DNA of 14,143 nt from an uncultured Eubacteriaceae bacterium. Lineage in GTDB: Bacteria > Bacillota > Clostridia > Oscillospirales > Acutalibacteraceae. Location: contig CALCVR010000338.1 in the NCBI GenBank assembly GCA_937905915.1, forward strand, positions 1 through 14,143, read 5' to 3'. The translations under genes were made by a program, and so were the position numbers. Positions 13,767 through 14,143 of this stretch are shown in pieces. Position 1 is the first letter of the stretch. Each line of letters starts with the position of its first letter. The notes under the pieces are model-generated. The model was not told the origin of the DNA. It saw only the letters and a list, made by a program, of their open reading frames with translations, and did no database searches.

Positions 13767-14143
13767 ATGAATTATTCCAATGTGATCGAAGCCAAGTTTC
13801 TCTCCCGTCCCAACCGGTTTATCGCGCAGGTGGAGGTGGAAGGAAAGATCCAAATCGCCCATGTAAAGAATACCGGCCGCTGCCGGGAACTGTTGGTTCC
13901 CGGCGCGGCCGTCTTTTTGCAGGCCCACGACAATCCTGCACGCAAAACCCCCTTTTCCCTCATTGCCGTGAAAAAGGGGAATCTTCTCATCAACATGGAT
14001 AGCCAAGCTCCTAATCAAGTGTGGGGCGAGGCGTTGGAGCGCGGACTGGATGTGCATAAATTGGGTGTAGCAGATACCATCCGGCGTGAAGTAAAGTGGG
14101 GCGACTCTAGACTGGATTTTCTGGCGGCATGTGGAGATCAAAA
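13767..14143 (+). CDS. sfsA: SfsA family protein, C-terminus cut by window edge
   Basis: SfsA (sugar fermentation stimulation protein A) is a widespread family with an N-terminal OB-like and a C-terminal nuclease-like fold, reported to bind DNA; its physiological role is unclear. The frame is open from the ATG at 13767 to the right edge (125 codons plus 2 bases of about 230 expected). Recognisable motifs are the start MNYSNVIEAKFLSRPNRFIA, HVKNTGRCRELL, ARKTPFSLIAV, INMDSQAPNQV and RREVKWGDSRLDF. It begins 4 nt after the trpA stop, so it is probably cotranscribed with the trp genes. The ribosome site is weak or distant (GGGAGG about 13 nt upstream, within trpA), suggesting coupling to trpA translation. 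Confidence 0.93.
   Translation, partial: MNYSNVIEAKFLSRPNRFIAQVEVEGKIQIAHVKNTGRCRELLVPGAAVFLQAHDNPARKTPFSLIAVKKGNLLINMDSQAPNQVWGEALERGLDVHKLGVADTIRREVKWGDSRLDFLAACGDQ

Overview
The window looks like chromosomal DNA of a low-to-mid GC Gram-positive anaerobe, most likely a gut-type member of the Clostridia (Bacillota). The evidence is strong AGGAGG-type ribosome binding sites, a T-box tRNA-sensing leader in front of tryptophan genes, TTG and GTG starts, AT-rich intergenic DNA around more GC-rich genes, and a large secreted multidomain mannosidase with FIVAR and discoidin-type modules. The exact taxon is an inference.

Left block (1-4073, minus strand): a carAB operon for carbamoyl phosphate synthetase. 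carB is cut by the left edge. carA starts at a TTG codon and overlaps carB by 8 bp. A clear sigma-A-type promoter precedes carA. About 500 bp of AT-rich non-coding DNA then separates this operon from a divergent gene.

Middle block (4569-10100, plus strand): one very large monocistronic gene for a secreted protein of 1818 residues. It has a family GH92 alpha-mannosidase core between two discoidin-type (F5/8 C) domains, two FIVAR helical repeats, a CBM6-like module and a C-terminal pair of related Ig-like repeats that I cannot name. It ends at a strong intrinsic terminator.

Right block (10154-14143, plus strand): an extended -10 promoter, a T-box leader with its own terminator, then trpD-trpC-trpF-trpA, tightly packed and partly overlapping, followed 4 nt later by sfsA (cut by the right edge). 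Together TrpD, TrpC and TrpF turn anthranilate and PRPP into indole-3-glycerol phosphate, and TrpA cleaves that to indole. The operon lacks trpE, trpG and, most notably, trpB, which normally lies between trpF and trpA. TrpA also carries Glu instead of Asp at the second catalytic position.

I see no CRISPR array, mobile element, tRNA or rRNA. The most interesting points are the trpB-less operon with its altered TrpA, the T-box whose discriminator-pairing base does not fit bacterial tRNA-Trp perfectly, and the unnamed tandem repeats at the end of the mannosidase.
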